Shown here: in pieces, positions 48,623-58,312 of the stretch
How positions within the stretch are numbered: the first letter of the stretch is position 1
Layout of the letters: each line of letters begins with the position of its first letter
NCBI RefSeq assembly: GCF_900465055.1
Contig: NZ_LS483250.1
Span: 3,844,001-3,908,000, forward strand
DNA length: 64,000 nucleotides
Direction of reading: 5' to 3'
Origin: Moritella yayanosii
GTDB lineage: Bacteria; Pseudomonadota; Gammaproteobacteria; Enterobacterales; Moritellaceae
Notes under the pieces: model-generated
Told to the model about the DNA's origin: nothing
The model's database searches: none
Seen by the model: only the letters and a program-made list of their open reading frames with translations
Position numbers and translations under genes: made by a program

Positions 48623-49441
48623 ATGATTGATATGAGTTCAAATCTTACTGATGCAATAAGCCTAGATGTTGCTAACTTATCCATAGAAAATACGGCATTA
48701 GAAATTAAAAATTTAGACTTATTTTATGGCGACAAACAGGCGTTGTTTGATATCAGTATGAAAATACCGAAAAAACAAGTCACCGCGTTCATTGGCCCAT
48801 CGGGGTGTGGTAAATCAACACTATTGCGTTGTATTAACCGCATGAATGATTTAGTTGATATTTGCCATATTACAGGTGATATTAATTTACGGGGTAAAAA
48901 CATTTATGACCGTGATGTTGATGTCGCGACACTACGTCGTAACGTTGGTATGGTGTTCCAGCGCCCGAATCCCTTTCCTAAATCTATATATGAAAATGTG
49001 ATCTATGGTTTACGCTTACAAGGTATCAAGGACAAACGTCATCTGGATGACGCAGCTGAATCGTCATTACGTGGTGCGGCGATCTGGGATGAAGTTAAAG
49101 ACCGGTTACATGATAATGCCTTTGGATTATCTGGTGGTCAGCAACAGCGTCTGGTGATTGCCCGTGCCATTGCGATTGAACCGGAAATTTTGTTACTTGA
49201 TGAACCAACGTCAGCACTGGATCCGATCTCGACATTGGTGATTGAAGAGCTGATCTCGGAACTGAAGAAAAAATTTACGGTTGTTATCGTTACCCATAAT
49301 ATGCAACAAGCGGCACGCGTATCAGACCATACTGCCTTCATGTATATGGGTAAATTAGTCGAATATTCAGATACTAATACCTTGTTTACCACACCCGCTA
49401 AAAAGCAAACCGAAGATTACATTACGGGTAAATACGGTTAA
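48623..49441 (+). CDS. pstB: Phosphate ABC transporter ATPase PstB
   Basis: PstB powers phosphate import. ATG 48623 is chosen over GTG 48599 because AGGA lies 7 nt before it; the product is then 272 aa. It has Walker [10 protein letters not shown], the signature LSGGQQQRL, Walker [13 protein letters not shown] and the ending [14 protein letters not shown], nearly identical to E. coli. It follows pstA by 118 nt, a longer gap than elsewhere in the operon, containing direct repeats. Confidence 0.97.
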   Translation: MIDMSSNLTDAISLDVANLSIENTALEIKNLDLFYGDKQALFDISMKIPKKQVTAFIGPSGCGKSTLLRCINRMNDLVDICHITGDINLRGKNIYDRDVDVATLRRNVGMVFQRPNPFPKSIYENVIYGLRLQGIKDKRHLDDAAESSLRGAAIWDEVKDRLHDNAFGLSGGQQQRLVIARAIAIEPEILLLDEPTSALDPISTLVIEELISELKKKFTVVIVTHNMQQAARVSDHTAFMYMGKLVEYSDTNTLFTTPAKKQTEDYITGKYG

Positions 49442-49497
49442 TTAAGATTTGCTTATATTTAATAAAGAATTAGCGTTATTAGTTTAAAGGGTAACAA

Positions 49498-50205
49498 ATG
49501 GATAATTTAACATTAGGCCGTCATATTTCCGGTCAATTTAATGCAGAATTAGAAAGCATCCGTAATCAAGTCATGGTGATGGGTGGTTTAGTTGAAGAAC
49601 AGTTAAATTCAGCAATTGAAGTATTAACATCACAAGATTTAGACATGGCGAACAAGATCATTGGTACCGATAAAAGCGTCAACTCAATGGAAGTGGCTGT
49701 TGATGAAGCTTGCACCCGTATTATTGCTAAGCGTCAACCCGCAGCAAGTGATTTACGTTTAGTGATGGCGATTATCAAAACCATTACCGATTTAGAGCGT
49801 ATTGGTGACGTCGCCGCTCGTATTGCCCGTACAGTCATTGAAAACCGTAACAAAAAATCACCACCGCTGGTTAGCGTGGAAAATATGGGGCGTCATACCG
49901 TAAAAATGCTGCATGATGTACTAGATGCATTTGCCCGCATGGATGTGGATGCGGCATTTAAAGTGTATCAAGAAGATGCCAAAGTTGACCGTGAATACGA
50001 AAGTATTATCCGTGAACTGATGACGTATATGATGGAAGATCCACGTTCAATCCCACAGGTGTTGAACGTATTATGGTGTGTGCGTTCACTCGAACGTGTT
50101 GGCGACCGTTGTCAGAATATCTCTGAATACATCATTTACTTTGTGAAAGGTAAAGATATTCGTCATATTAACCATGATGAAGTCAGAGACTTATTAGCAA
50201 AATAA
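49498..50205 (+). CDS. phoU: Phosphate signalling regulator PhoU
   Basis: PhoU links the Pst transporter to PhoR and keeps the Pho response off when phosphate is plentiful. The 235-aa all-helical protein has two repeats, each with a metal-binding E/DxxxD pattern: [15 protein letters not shown] and [19 protein letters not shown] 49498 follows AAGGG. It ends the pstCAB-phoU operon. Confidence 0.96.
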   Translation: MDNLTLGRHISGQFNAELESIRNQVMVMGGLVEEQLNSAIEVLTSQDLDMANKIIGTDKSVNSMEVAVDEACTRIIAKRQPAASDLRLVMAIIKTITDLERIGDVAARIARTVIENRNKKSPPLVSVENMGRHTVKMLHDVLDAFARMDVDAAFKVYQEDAKVDREYESIIRELMTYMMEDPRSIPQVLNVLWCVRSLERVGDRCQNISEYIIYFVKGKDIRHINHDEVRDLLAK

Positions 50206-50333
50206 GCGCGTTATATTTCGCATCCTAGCTTGTGATTTAAGCCTTGTTTATCATTTTTCTTTACAAGTCTAGGCAGTATGCGACTATATTCTCTCTTAAC
50301 TTGATCTTGTATTTAACAGGTAAGGATATAGTA

Positions 50334-51239
50334 ATGCATTCTGTGCTGATGGCGAGTGATGGCCGCGAGATAAAATTATTTGCTTGGTTACCTGAGCAAG
50401 AGGTTCGTCATGTTATGGTATTAAGCCACGGCATGGCAGAGCATATACAACGCTATGAAAGGTTTGCGTTAGCCTGTAATGCGGCTGGTATTGCGGTTTA
50501 TGGTGCTAATCATCGTGGTCATGGTACAGATGCACCAGTATTAGGTCATTATGCTGATGCTAACGGTTGGCAGAAAGTGATCGGTGATTTAGACCTTATT
50601 ATTGATGAAGTCGCTAAGCGTCATACTGTACCGTTAGTATTATTTGGTCACAGTATGGGCTCTTTCATTGCTCAGCAATATGCCATTTTACACGGTAATA
50701 AACTCAATGGGTTGATACTTAGTGGTTCTAATTATCAACACCCGATCATGTATAAACTGGCTACTTTGGTCAGTAAAATTGAAAAAGTGCGTATTGGTGC
50801 CCGTTCGCCAAGTCGATTTTTGGATTTTGTGTCATTTGGCGCGTTCAATCGTAAATTCAAGCCGCCGCGCACAGCATCGGATTGGTTAAGTCGTGATCCT
50901 GAGCAAGTCGACAAGTACATTAATGATGATTATTGTGGTTTCCCCTGTAGTCCACAATTTTGGCTCGATTTCATGTCGGGTTTAATTACCATTAGCAAGA
51001 AGTCAGAGATAGCCAAAATTCCCAATCAATTGCCGATTTATATTTTTAGTGGTGAGCAAGATCCAGTCGGTTTACAAGGTAAAGGTGTATTAGCACTAAA
51101 AAAACATATTGTTAACAGTGGTTGTGAGCAAGTGCAATATAAGCTTTATCCCGGTGGTCGCCACGAGATGCTCAATGAATCCAATGCCAATGAGGTATTT
51201 AACGATGTAACGGATTGGGTTACATCAACAATTGTTTAA
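50334..51239 (+). CDS. Alpha/beta hydrolase, lysophospholipase/monoacylglycerol lipase type
   Basis: This 301-aa hydrolase has the nucleophile elbow GHSMG with Ser107, an HGMAEHIQRYERFA block typical of Hydrolase_4/monoacylglycerol lipases, an acid residue in FSGEQDPVG and the catalytic histidine in GGRHEML. ATG 50334 follows TAAGGA and is preferred over an upstream ATG at 50244. No signal peptide is seen, so it acts in the cytoplasm or on the inner leaflet. Its place after phoU might hint at lipid turnover in phosphate starvation, but no PhoB box was found. The substrate is unproven. Confidence 0.8.
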   Translation: MHSVLMASDGREIKLFAWLPEQEVRHVMVLSHGMAEHIQRYERFALACNAAGIAVYGANHRGHGTDAPVLGHYADANGWQKVIGDLDLIIDEVAKRHTVPLVLFGHSMGSFIAQQYAILHGNKLNGLILSGSNYQHPIMYKLATLVSKIEKVRIGARSPSRFLDFVSFGAFNRKFKPPRTASDWLSRDPEQVDKYINDDYCGFPCSPQFWLDFMSGLITISKKSEIAKIPNQLPIYIFSGEQDPVGLQGKGVLALKKHIVNSGCEQVQYKLYPGGRHEMLNESNANEVFNDVTDWVTSTIV

Positions 51240-51322
51240 TTAGCATGAGTCAAATCAGCTTCATTTGAAAGTGCATTTCGCTTCATTTTAGTTAAATATT
51301 GCTAAAGTGAAACGATATAATT

Positions 51323-51375
51323 TGACACCGTGTCACTAATGTGAAATTTGTTGCATTTATTGATAAGTTGTTGCA
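51323..51375 (+). promoter_or_regulatory. Candidate operator region of aceBA
   Basis: TGACACCGTGTCA (51323-51335) is a perfect 13-bp palindrome overlapping a TTGACA -35-like sequence. Downstream, TTGTTGCA occurs twice (51348-51355 and 51368-51375), 20 bp apart, two helical turns. No named regulator consensus was recognised. Confidence 0.45.
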
Positions 51376-51491
51376 ATGTGTAGGTTGAGAGAGCAATTCG
51401 TACACATGTTTAAAACAATGGGACGTTATGCTTCCAGCGTTTAGATTGTGATGAATTGTGGTCAATACATATATTTCAACGGAGTGAAGCT

Positions 51492-53108
51492 ATGACTGCC
51501 AATACCCAGTCTAATGAAACAGGTTCTCTGGTTTTCCATGGGGAAATCAACCAAGAACAACAACAGATCCTAAATCCTGCAGCAGTTGCGTTGTTGACTG
51601 AGTTAGTAGAAAAGTTCGCTCCTCAAGTCGATGAGTTACTAAACCAACGTGTAAAAAAACAAGCACGTATGGATGCTGGTGAGCTTCCAGACTTCTTACC
51701 TGAAACTGCGCATATCCGTGCAGGCGATTGGAAAATTCAAGGTATCCCAGCAAAACTTCAAGATCGTCGCGTAGAAATTACTGGTCCAGTTGACCGTAAA
51801 ATGGTGATTAATGCCTTAAACGCACGCGTTAAAGTATTCATGGCTGATTTTGAAGATTCATTTTCGCCAACATGGGCTGGTGTATTAGATGGTCAAGTAA
51901 ACTTACGTGATGCTGTAAATGGAACGATTGAATATACCAACCCTGCGAACGGTAAACATTATACCTTAGATGAAGATCCAGCGACGCTTATTTGTCGTGT
52001 TCGTGGTATACACCTACCAGAAAAACACATTACCTTTAATGGTAAAATTGTACCGGGTTGTTTAGTTGATTTTGCACTGTTCTTCTCTAATAACTACGAA
52101 GCGCTATTAGCCAAAGGTGCCGGACCTTACTTCTACATTCCTAAACTACAAAGTCATCATGAATCAAAATGGTGGAGTGAAGTATTTAGCTATGCAGAAG
52201 ATAAAGTAAATCTTGCGCGCGGTACGATCAAAGCAACACTACTGATTGAAACTATTCCTGCTGTATTCGAAATGGAAGAAATTCTATATAGCATGAAAGA
52301 ACACATTGTTGCCCTTAACTGTGGTCGTTGGGATTACATATTTAGCTACATTAAAACGCTGCGTAAGCACCCAGATCGCGTACTACCAGACCGCCACTCA
52401 GTCACCATGGATAAATCGTTTCTTAGCGCTTACTCACGTTTATTAATCAAAACATGTCATAAACGTGGAGCCCTTGCGATGGGCGGTATGGCTGCATTTA
52501 TTCCAGCTAAAACAGCTGAAGCAAACGATAAAGTATTAACTAAAGTAACCGCAGATAAGACCCTAGAAGCAAAAAATGGTCATGACGGTACTTGGGTTGC
52601 TCACCCTGGCTTAGCAGATACTGCGATGGGGGTAATGAATGAATACATTGGTGCAGGTAATGCTAACCAAATTAACGTTTTACGTGAAGACGATGCACCG
52701 GTTACGGCTGCTGAGTTACTTGAACCTTGTTCTGGTGAACGTACAGAAACGGGCATGCGTTTAAATATCCGTATCGGTGTACGTTACCTAGAAGCGTGGA
52801 TCTCGGGTAATGGTTGCGTGCCTATCTACGGTCTAATGGAAGATGCGGCAACCGCTGAAATCTCTCGTGCGTCAATTTGGCAGTGGATCCAACACGGCAA
52901 AACATTAAGTAACGGTAAAATTGTCACCAAAGCATTATTCTGCCAATTATTACAAGAAGAACTGGTGGTCATTCGGGATGAAGAAATTGGCATTGAAGCT
53001 TACGAGCAAGGTCGTTTTGCTGAAGCATCTAAACTGTTTGAAGAGCTCACAGTCAGTGAACACCTTGCTGAATTTTTAACGCTATCTGGTTATGATTTAT
53101 TAGATTAG
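51492..53108 (+). CDS. aceB: Malate synthase A
   Basis: AceB condenses glyoxylate with acetyl-CoA to malate in the glyoxylate bypass. ATG 51492 is chosen over 51456 because GGAG sits 8 nt upstream, giving 538 aa. Family blocks are MADFEDSFSPTW, RVRGIHLPEKH, CGRWDYIFSYIKT and the late AEISRASIWQWIQHG. It is 84 nt before aceA, and the pair likely forms one operon. Confidence 0.96.
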   Translation: MTANTQSNETGSLVFHGEINQEQQQILNPAAVALLTELVEKFAPQVDELLNQRVKKQARMDAGELPDFLPETAHIRAGDWKIQGIPAKLQDRRVEITGPVDRKMVINALNARVKVFMADFEDSFSPTWAGVLDGQVNLRDAVNGTIEYTNPANGKHYTLDEDPATLICRVRGIHLPEKHITFNGKIVPGCLVDFALFFSNNYEALLAKGAGPYFYIPKLQSHHESKWWSEVFSYAEDKVNLARGTIKATLLIETIPAVFEMEEILYSMKEHIVALNCGRWDYIFSYIKTLRKHPDRVLPDRHSVTMDKSFLSAYSRLLIKTCHKRGALAMGGMAAFIPAKTAEANDKVLTKVTADKTLEAKNGHDGTWVAHPGLADTAMGVMNEYIGAGNANQINVLREDDAPVTAAELLEPCSGERTETGMRLNIRIGVRYLEAWISGNGCVPIYGLMEDAATAEISRASIWQWIQHGKTLSNGKIVTKALFCQLLQEELVVIRDEEIGIEAYEQGRFAEASKLFEELTVSEHLAEFLTLSGYDLLD

Positions 53109-53192
53109 AATTTTTTGGGATAGGGCGAGGTTAGATTATCTCGTTATGTTCTTGTTGTATCAAGTATTAAAATAATTATTAAGGGAATAAAA

Positions 53193-54797
53193 ATGTCTAT
53201 ATACAAAAATGATATCGATTCAGTTGCCACACTAAAAGCTGAACAAGGTTCTAAATGGGCCGCTATTAACCCAGAATATGCCGCGCGTATGCGTACTCAA
53301 AATCGTTTCAAAACTGGTCTTGAAGTGGCACAGTTTACTGCTGATATCATGCGTGCAGATATGGCGGAATACGACCAAGATTCTTCACAATATACGCAGT
53401 CTTTAGGTTGCTGGCATGGTTTCACAGCCCAACAAATGATGATGGCTGTTAAACGTCACGAAAAAACCACCAAGAAAAGCTACGTTTACCTTTCTGGTTG
53501 GATGGTTGCGGCACTGCGTTCTGAGTTTGGTCCGTTACCAGACCAATCAATGCACGAAAAAACCTCGGTACCGGCACTAATCGAAGAAATTTATACGTTC
53601 CTACGTCAAGCAGATGCACGTGAACTCGATATCTTATTCAACGAATTAGATGATGCCCGTAACAACGGCGGTGACGTAGTCGCAGCACAAGCCGCTATCG
53701 ACAACCACGAAACACATGTAGTGCCAATCATTGCTGATATCGATGCCGGTTTTGGTAACGAAGAAGCAACGTACCTCCTGGCTAAGAAAATGATTGAAGC
53801 CGGTGCATGTTGTATCCAAATTGAAAACCAAGTATCTGATGCTAAACAATGTGGTCACCAAGCAGGTAAAGTAACGGTTCCGCACGAAGATTTCCTAGCG
53901 AAAATCAACGCGGTACGTTATGCATTCCTTGAGTTGGGTATCGACAACGGTATTATCGTGGCACGTACTGACTCATTAGGCGCTGGCCTAACGCAAAAAG
54001 TACCGGTATCGCAAACGCCAGGTGACTTAGCATCGCAATACAATGCATTCCTAGAAACAACGCCAGTTGAATCTGCAGCAGACGTTGCCGAAGGCGACAT
54101 GATCATCAAGCTAAACGGTAAATTAGTGAAACCAACCCGTTTAGCGTCTGGTCTGTATGCATTCCGTGAAGGCACCGAGATTGACCGCGTGGTACTTGAT
54201 TGTATCGTTAGCTTACAAAACGGCGCTGATTTATTGTGGATTGAAACTGAAAAACCACACGTAGGTCAAATCGCTCACATGGTTAACGAAGTACGTAAAG
54301 TGGTTCCTGATGCGAAATTGGTTTATAACAACTCACCATCATTCAACTGGACGCTTAACTTCCGTCAACAAGAATACGCAGCATGGGTTGAAGCAGGTAA
54401 AGATGTATCCGCCTACCCAGATCCAGCAACAGACCCACGCGGCCTGATGGATGAGAAGTTCGATACGACAGAACTAGCACTCGCAGCAGATAAGAAAATA
54501 CAAACGTTCCAAGCGGATTCTGCACGTGAAGCCGGTATCTTCCATCACTTGATCACATTGCCGACTTACCATGAAACAGCACTGGGTACCGATATTCTGT
54601 CTGAAGGTTACTTCGGTGAACTGGGTATGCTTGCATATGTACGTGATATTCAACGTAAAGAAATCCGTCGTGAACAGGCTTCTGTTAAGCACCAAAACCT
54701 AGCGGGTTCAGATATTGGTGATGCTCATAAAGGTTACTTCTCTGGTGATAACGCGCTTAAAGCTGGCGGCGAAGACAACACCATGAACCAGTTCTAA
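53193..54797 (+). CDS. aceA: Isocitrate lyase, long type
   Basis: AceA splits isocitrate to glyoxylate and succinate. The catalytic cysteine is Cys220 in AKQCGHQAGKV, with the metal-binding ADIDAGFGNEEAT before it. At 534 aa it belongs to the long isocitrate lyase type of Pseudomonas, Acinetobacter and marine gammaproteobacteria, about 100 residues longer than the E. coli enzyme; the insert is after the active-site loop. ATG 53193 follows AAGGGA. With AceB it permits growth on acetate or fatty acids. Confidence 0.96.
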   Translation: MSIYKNDIDSVATLKAEQGSKWAAINPEYAARMRTQNRFKTGLEVAQFTADIMRADMAEYDQDSSQYTQSLGCWHGFTAQQMMMAVKRHEKTTKKSYVYLSGWMVAALRSEFGPLPDQSMHEKTSVPALIEEIYTFLRQADARELDILFNELDDARNNGGDVVAAQAAIDNHETHVVPIIADIDAGFGNEEATYLLAKKMIEAGACCIQIENQVSDAKQCGHQAGKVTVPHEDFLAKINAVRYAFLELGIDNGIIVARTDSLGAGLTQKVPVSQTPGDLASQYNAFLETTPVESAADVAEGDMIIKLNGKLVKPTRLASGLYAFREGTEIDRVVLDCIVSLQNGADLLWIETEKPHVGQIAHMVNEVRKVVPDAKLVYNNSPSFNWTLNFRQQEYAAWVEAGKDVSAYPDPATDPRGLMDEKFDTTELALAADKKIQTFQADSAREAGIFHHLITLPTYHETALGTDILSEGYFGELGMLAYVRDIQRKEIRREQASVKHQNLAGSDIGDAHKGYFSGDNALKAGGEDNTMNQF

Positions 54798-54861
54798 TAA
54801 TCGTTAGACACGCATTGTTTTAGAATGATTTATTCGTTAAAATAAAAAGTCAGTTAATATG

Positions 54862-54888
54862 AAAAAACCAGCTTCGGCTGGTTTTTTG
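54862..54888 (+). terminator. Terminator of aceBA
   Basis: A GC-capped stem with a TTCG tetraloop (AACCAGC-TTCG-GCTGGTT) is followed by TTTT. It lies about 65 bp past aceA. Confidence 0.92.
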
Positions 54889-54892
54889 CTTT

Positions 54893-54920
54893 CCCCCCTC
54901 CTTTACTTTAAGGGGAGGGG
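54893..54920. repeat. C-rich/G-rich palindromic repeat, copy B
   Basis: A CCCCCCTCC tract faces AGGGGAGGGG around a short AT-rich centre. It resembles the element at 29961-30012 in composition, symmetry and location at a gene 3' end. Confidence 0.5.
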
Positions 54921-54970
54921 TCATGTTCTCTCCCATTATATTGGATAGAAGGTCTAGGGTGGGCTGGTGT

Positions 54971-55864
54971 TTAGTGCGTGACAGACTTAAGTTTATTTTT
55001 AATAAAATCAAGAAACACTGAAATCTTCGGCGAGATAAGATCACGCTTTAAATAGATAGCATAAGTTGAACTAATGCTTTCATAAGGGCTTAATATATAC
55101 TCAGGTAATACATGCACTAATTTGTTATTTTTTAGTTCGTTATTTATCGCCCAGCGAGGCATAAGTGCAAATCCAGCATGGTTTAATAATAATTGCTTTT
55201 GACCGTTCACCGAATTCACCGTTAAATGGTCAACAATCGTTAACTTAATCGGTTTACCTGCCATTAAAAACCAGTCTCGCCAGCCAGAATAGCCATAAGT
55301 AATACAATCAAACTTAGCTAAACCATTGGGTGAGTTTGGAGTACCATGCTCGGCAATATATTCAGGACTCGCACACAATATAAAGTCATTATCGAGCAGC
55401 TTACGCGCAATTAGGTTTGAGTCGGGTAAACGCCCACTGCGGATGGCAATATCCACATTTTCTTCGACTAAATCAATGACACGTTCGGACAACTCCAGTT
55501 GTACTTTTATTTTAGGGTATTGTTTTTTGAATTCAGGAATCAGTGGCAAAATACAGCTTTCCCCAAAACCGACTGTCATACTGAGTTTTAGCGTTCCTTG
55601 AGGTTCTTTCTGTAAATCATTTACAACACGGTTAGCTTCGTCCAGTTCCGCAATAATACGTTGGGAATATTCATAATAAGTCGACCCAGCTTCAGTTAAG
55701 CCGATATTACGGGTGGTTCTGTTCAGTAATCGAATGCCGAGATCTTTTTCTAACGCGGCTAATTGGCGTGAAATTGAGGACGGTTGCACATCAAATACCC
55801 GACTGGCTGCGGAAATACTGCCGGTTTCCACAACGCAATTAAAATAATGTAAACGAGTAAGCAT
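54971..55864 (-). CDS. LysR-family transcriptional regulator
   Basis: The 297-aa protein has an N-terminal winged helix-turn-helix (1-60, with ISAASRVFDVQPSSISRQLA) and a C-terminal effector-binding domain (about 90-290). The sub-type resembles the CrgA/DhgA group regulating nearby oxidoreductases. It is divergent from the MDR gene with 179 bp between, containing nested inverted repeats, so it probably controls that gene and itself. The effector is unknown. Confidence 0.9.
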   Translation of the reverse strand: MLTRLHYFNCVVETGSISAASRVFDVQPSSISRQLAALEKDLGIRLLNRTTRNIGLTEAGSTYYEYSQRIIAELDEANRVVNDLQKEPQGTLKLSMTVGFGESCILPLIPEFKKQYPKIKVQLELSERVIDLVEENVDIAIRSGRLPDSNLIARKLLDNDFILCASPEYIAEHGTPNSPNGLAKFDCITYGYSGWRDWFLMAGKPIKLTIVDHLTVNSVNGQKQLLLNHAGFALMPRWAINNELKNNKLVHVLPEYILSPYESISSTYAIYLKRDLISPKISVFLDFIKNKLKSVTH

Positions 55865-55907
55865 ATAAGTACCTATTGAAATGAGCTGTCATTGAATTTT
55901 ATAGATT

Positions 55908-55971
55908 AGCCAACTTATTCGATTATTGCCTAAAAAGCAAAAGTAGTTTGCTTTTTGGGTTATTGTTGGCT
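55908..55971. promoter_or_regulatory. Nested inverted repeats in the LysR-MDR spacer
   Basis: An outer 7-bp pair (AGCCAAC 55908-55914, GTTGGCT 55965-55971) encloses an inner 10-bp perfect hairpin (55932-55941 with 55947-55956). The divergent layout makes this a likely regulator-binding region, though no T-N11-A LysR site was firmly placed. Confidence 0.5.
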
Positions 55972-56043
55972 GAGGTGACAAAATATAGAATAGCCCCTAT
56001 CTTGTTAAGCAAGCTCCAAATAATTTAATAAAAGGTACACACC

Positions 56044-57021
56044 ATGAAAGCAATGATCATTAAAGAAATCGGTACAAGCGATGTTTTTCAATTAGTAGAA
56101 AAAGCAAAACCAATACTAAAATCTGGTCACATGGTTGTAGAAGTAAAAGCAACAAGCGTAAACCCGCTTGATACTATGTTACGTTCCATTGAACTGCCTT
56201 GGTCTGCAAACTTACCAGAAATACTACACGGCGACGTTGCTGGTATCGTGGTTGAAGTAAGCGAAGATGTAACAGATTTTAACGTTGGTGATGAAGTTTA
56301 CGGTATGGCTGGCGGCATTAACGGTGTTGATGGTGCCCTTGCTGAGTTGATGTTAGTTGATGCACGTTTAATGGCACAAAAGCCTAAAACACTTACGATG
56401 AAACAAGCGGCTGCATTACCACTTGTTGCTATCACGTCATACGAAGCGCTAGTACACAAAATGAATGTACAAGCCGGTGATAACGTTCTTATTCATGGTG
56501 CAACGGGTGGCGTAGGTCATATCGCAGTACAACTTGCAAAAGTACTTGGCGCAACAGTAACGTCTACTCACTCAACGGCTAACGCAGAATTGGCGAAAAC
56601 GGTAGGTGCCGATAACTTAGTCGATCACAGCAAAGAAACAGTGGCTGACTATGTACAAGCGTACACTGGCGGTATGGGTTTTGATAAGATCTTTGATACT
56701 GTGGCTGGCGAAAACATCCAGAAATCATTTGAAGCAGCTAAATTCAATGGTCACGTAGCGACAATTTTACCAATTGAAAACGTACTACAAGTGGCACTTA
56801 AAAGCTTGTCATTCCACAGTGTATTAATGTTGATCCCGTTATGCCACGGTATTAACCACGAGTCACACGGCCGCATTTTAACTGAAATTGCAACACTGGT
56901 TGATGCCGGTAAAATCACGCCAATCATTGATGACAGTAACTTTTCTATCTGGGAAGTAGCACAAGCACACGATCACCTAGGATCAGGTAAAGCGGTTGGT
57001 AAAGTAACCCTAACCGCTTAA
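56044..57021 (+). CDS. Zinc-independent MDR oxidoreductase (quinone oxidoreductase-like)
   Basis: The 325-aa medium-chain dehydrogenase/reductase has the GroES-like N-terminal domain (SVNPLDTMLRS, about 38-48) and a Rossmann nucleotide-binding domain with HGATGGVGHIAVQLAK (about 156-171). It lacks the structural zinc cysteines of true alcohol dehydrogenases, placing it with NADPH-dependent quinone/enone reductases. It is divergent from a LysR regulator and ends before a strong terminator. Substrate unknown. Confidence 0.87.
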   Translation: MKAMIIKEIGTSDVFQLVEKAKPILKSGHMVVEVKATSVNPLDTMLRSIELPWSANLPEILHGDVAGIVVEVSEDVTDFNVGDEVYGMAGGINGVDGALAELMLVDARLMAQKPKTLTMKQAAALPLVAITSYEALVHKMNVQAGDNVLIHGATGGVGHIAVQLAKVLGATVTSTHSTANAELAKTVGADNLVDHSKETVADYVQAYTGGMGFDKIFDTVAGENIQKSFEAAKFNGHVATILPIENVLQVALKSLSFHSVLMLIPLCHGINHESHGRILTEIATLVDAGKITPIIDDSNFSIWEVAQAHDHLGSGKAVGKVTLTA

Positions 57022-57067
57022 TTTAGCTATTATGTTTATTTAAGTACTCACATTTAATTAAGCACTG

Positions 57068-57101
57068 AAAAAGCATCAATAGATCTCTATTGATGCTTTT
57101 T
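57068..57101 (+). terminator. Terminator of the MDR gene
   Basis: A perfect 16-bp stem (57068-57083 with 57086-57101) ends in TTTTT. It is 47 bp past the stop. Confidence 0.92.
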
Positions 57102-57123
57102 CATGGAAGATAAAAAATAAAAG

Positions 57124-57443
57124 GTGAATAACGCAAAATTTATAACAGGTTCGCTTTTTAAACACATTTTTTATATGAGTTCGACGAGTACCATTGCACT
57201 CACTTTCTTATTTCTTGTCGATTTTCTAGATTTATATTACTTAAGTCTTTTAGGCCAGCAATCCGTCACCGCCGCGATAGGCTTTGCGGTCGCTAAATTA
57301 TTTGTTACTAATATTTCAATTGTGGCGATACTATTATCGGTTTCTCTGCCGTTAGTCGTATTATCCCCGTTGCATTTGGAATGGTTTTTGCCTTTTATCT
57401 GATTGAATTAGAATCGAAAAATGTAAATGTAGCGAGCACGTGA
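57124..57443 (+). pseudogene. MATE-family efflux transporter remnant with internal deletion
   Basis: The frame opens with GTG 57124 and its first 57 or so codons are a typical MATE N-terminus (FITGSLFKHIFYMSST, LFLVDFLDLYYLSLLG, AAIGFA). The frame stops at 57402 after only 92 codons. In another frame, codons from about 57339 to TGA 57441 read GFSAVSRIIPVAFGMVFAF, resembling the last helix of such a transporter. About 350 internal codons are therefore missing and the two ends are out of frame. A functional 12-helix pump cannot be made. Confidence 0.75.
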
Positions 57444-57502
57444 GCGCCTACGTTTTATCAATCTTGTTAAGACGCGGGTTGTTATCCAAACAGTGCTGCG
57501 GA

Positions 57503-58312
57503 TTAGCCGTTATTATCGTGCTTGGTCTTATCCTCTGCTTTCTTTGTTTTATTGGGCATTAAATTAGCAAGTAATTCGATTGGCATTGGAAATAAGATGG
57601 TGGAGTTTTTCTCACTGGCGATCTCGGTTAACGTTTGCAGATAACGCAGTAGGATTGCATTGGGCTCTTCGGCTAGTTTCGCTGCCGCTTCGACCAATTT
57701 GTCGGAGGCCTCCATTTCCCCTGATGCATGAATGACTTTTGCCCGTCGTGTTCTCTCGGCCTCCGCCTGCCGTGCAATCGCTCTGATCATGGTTTCGTTT
57801 AAATCAACGTGCTTTATTTCGACGTTCGATACCTTGATCCCCCAGCCATCGGTGCGTGAATCTAAGATCTCTTGAATATCGACATTGAGCACGTCTCTGT
57901 TGGCTAACATTTCATCCAGCTCATGTTGACCTAATACCGAACGTAATGTGGTCTGTGCGAGTTGTGATGTCGCCTGCAGGAAGTTTTCGACATTGATAAT
58001 GGCTTTTTGTGGATCAATGACGCGAAAATAAATTACCGCATTAACCCGCACCGAGACATTATCGCGACTGATGACATCCTGACTGGGTACATCCATTACC
58101 ACGGTACGTAAATCGACGCGTACCATTTGCTGAATCATTGGTATCACGATGATCAGACCGGGTCCTTTGACTTTTTCAAAACGACCGAGAAAAAAGATAA
58201 CTCCACGTTCGTACTCACGTAAGATCCGAAACATGCTGATGGTTAGCAGGAGTAATAAGAATATGATTGCTCCGGTAAATAACATGCCGCTACTGAGGAT
58301 TGCTTGCATCAT
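57503..58312 (-). CDS. Slipin (SPFH/band 7 membrane protein)
   Basis: This 269-aa stomatin-like protein has one N-terminal membrane segment (about 8-30), then the SPFH domain with [14 protein letters not shown] and [17 protein letters not shown], and a coiled-coil end (about 185-230, [20 protein letters not shown]). It organises membrane microdomains and is usually the substrate or partner of an NfeD protease. ATG 58312 or 58309 is preceded by GGAGG. It overlaps the nfeD 3' end by 23 nt, so translation is coupled. Confidence 0.93.
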   Translation of the reverse strand: MMQAILSSGMLFTGAIIFLLLLLTISMFRILREYERGVIFFLGRFEKVKGPGLIIVIPMIQQMVRVDLRTVVMDVPSQDVISRDNVSVRVNAVIYFRVIDPQKAIINVENFLQATSQLAQTTLRSVLGQHELDEMLANRDVLNVDIQEILDSRTDGWGIKVSNVEIKHVDLNETMIRAIARQAEAERTRRAKVIHASGEMEASDKLVEAAAKLAEEPNAILLRYLQTLTEIASEKNSTILFPMPIELLANLMPNKTKKAEDKTKHDNNG

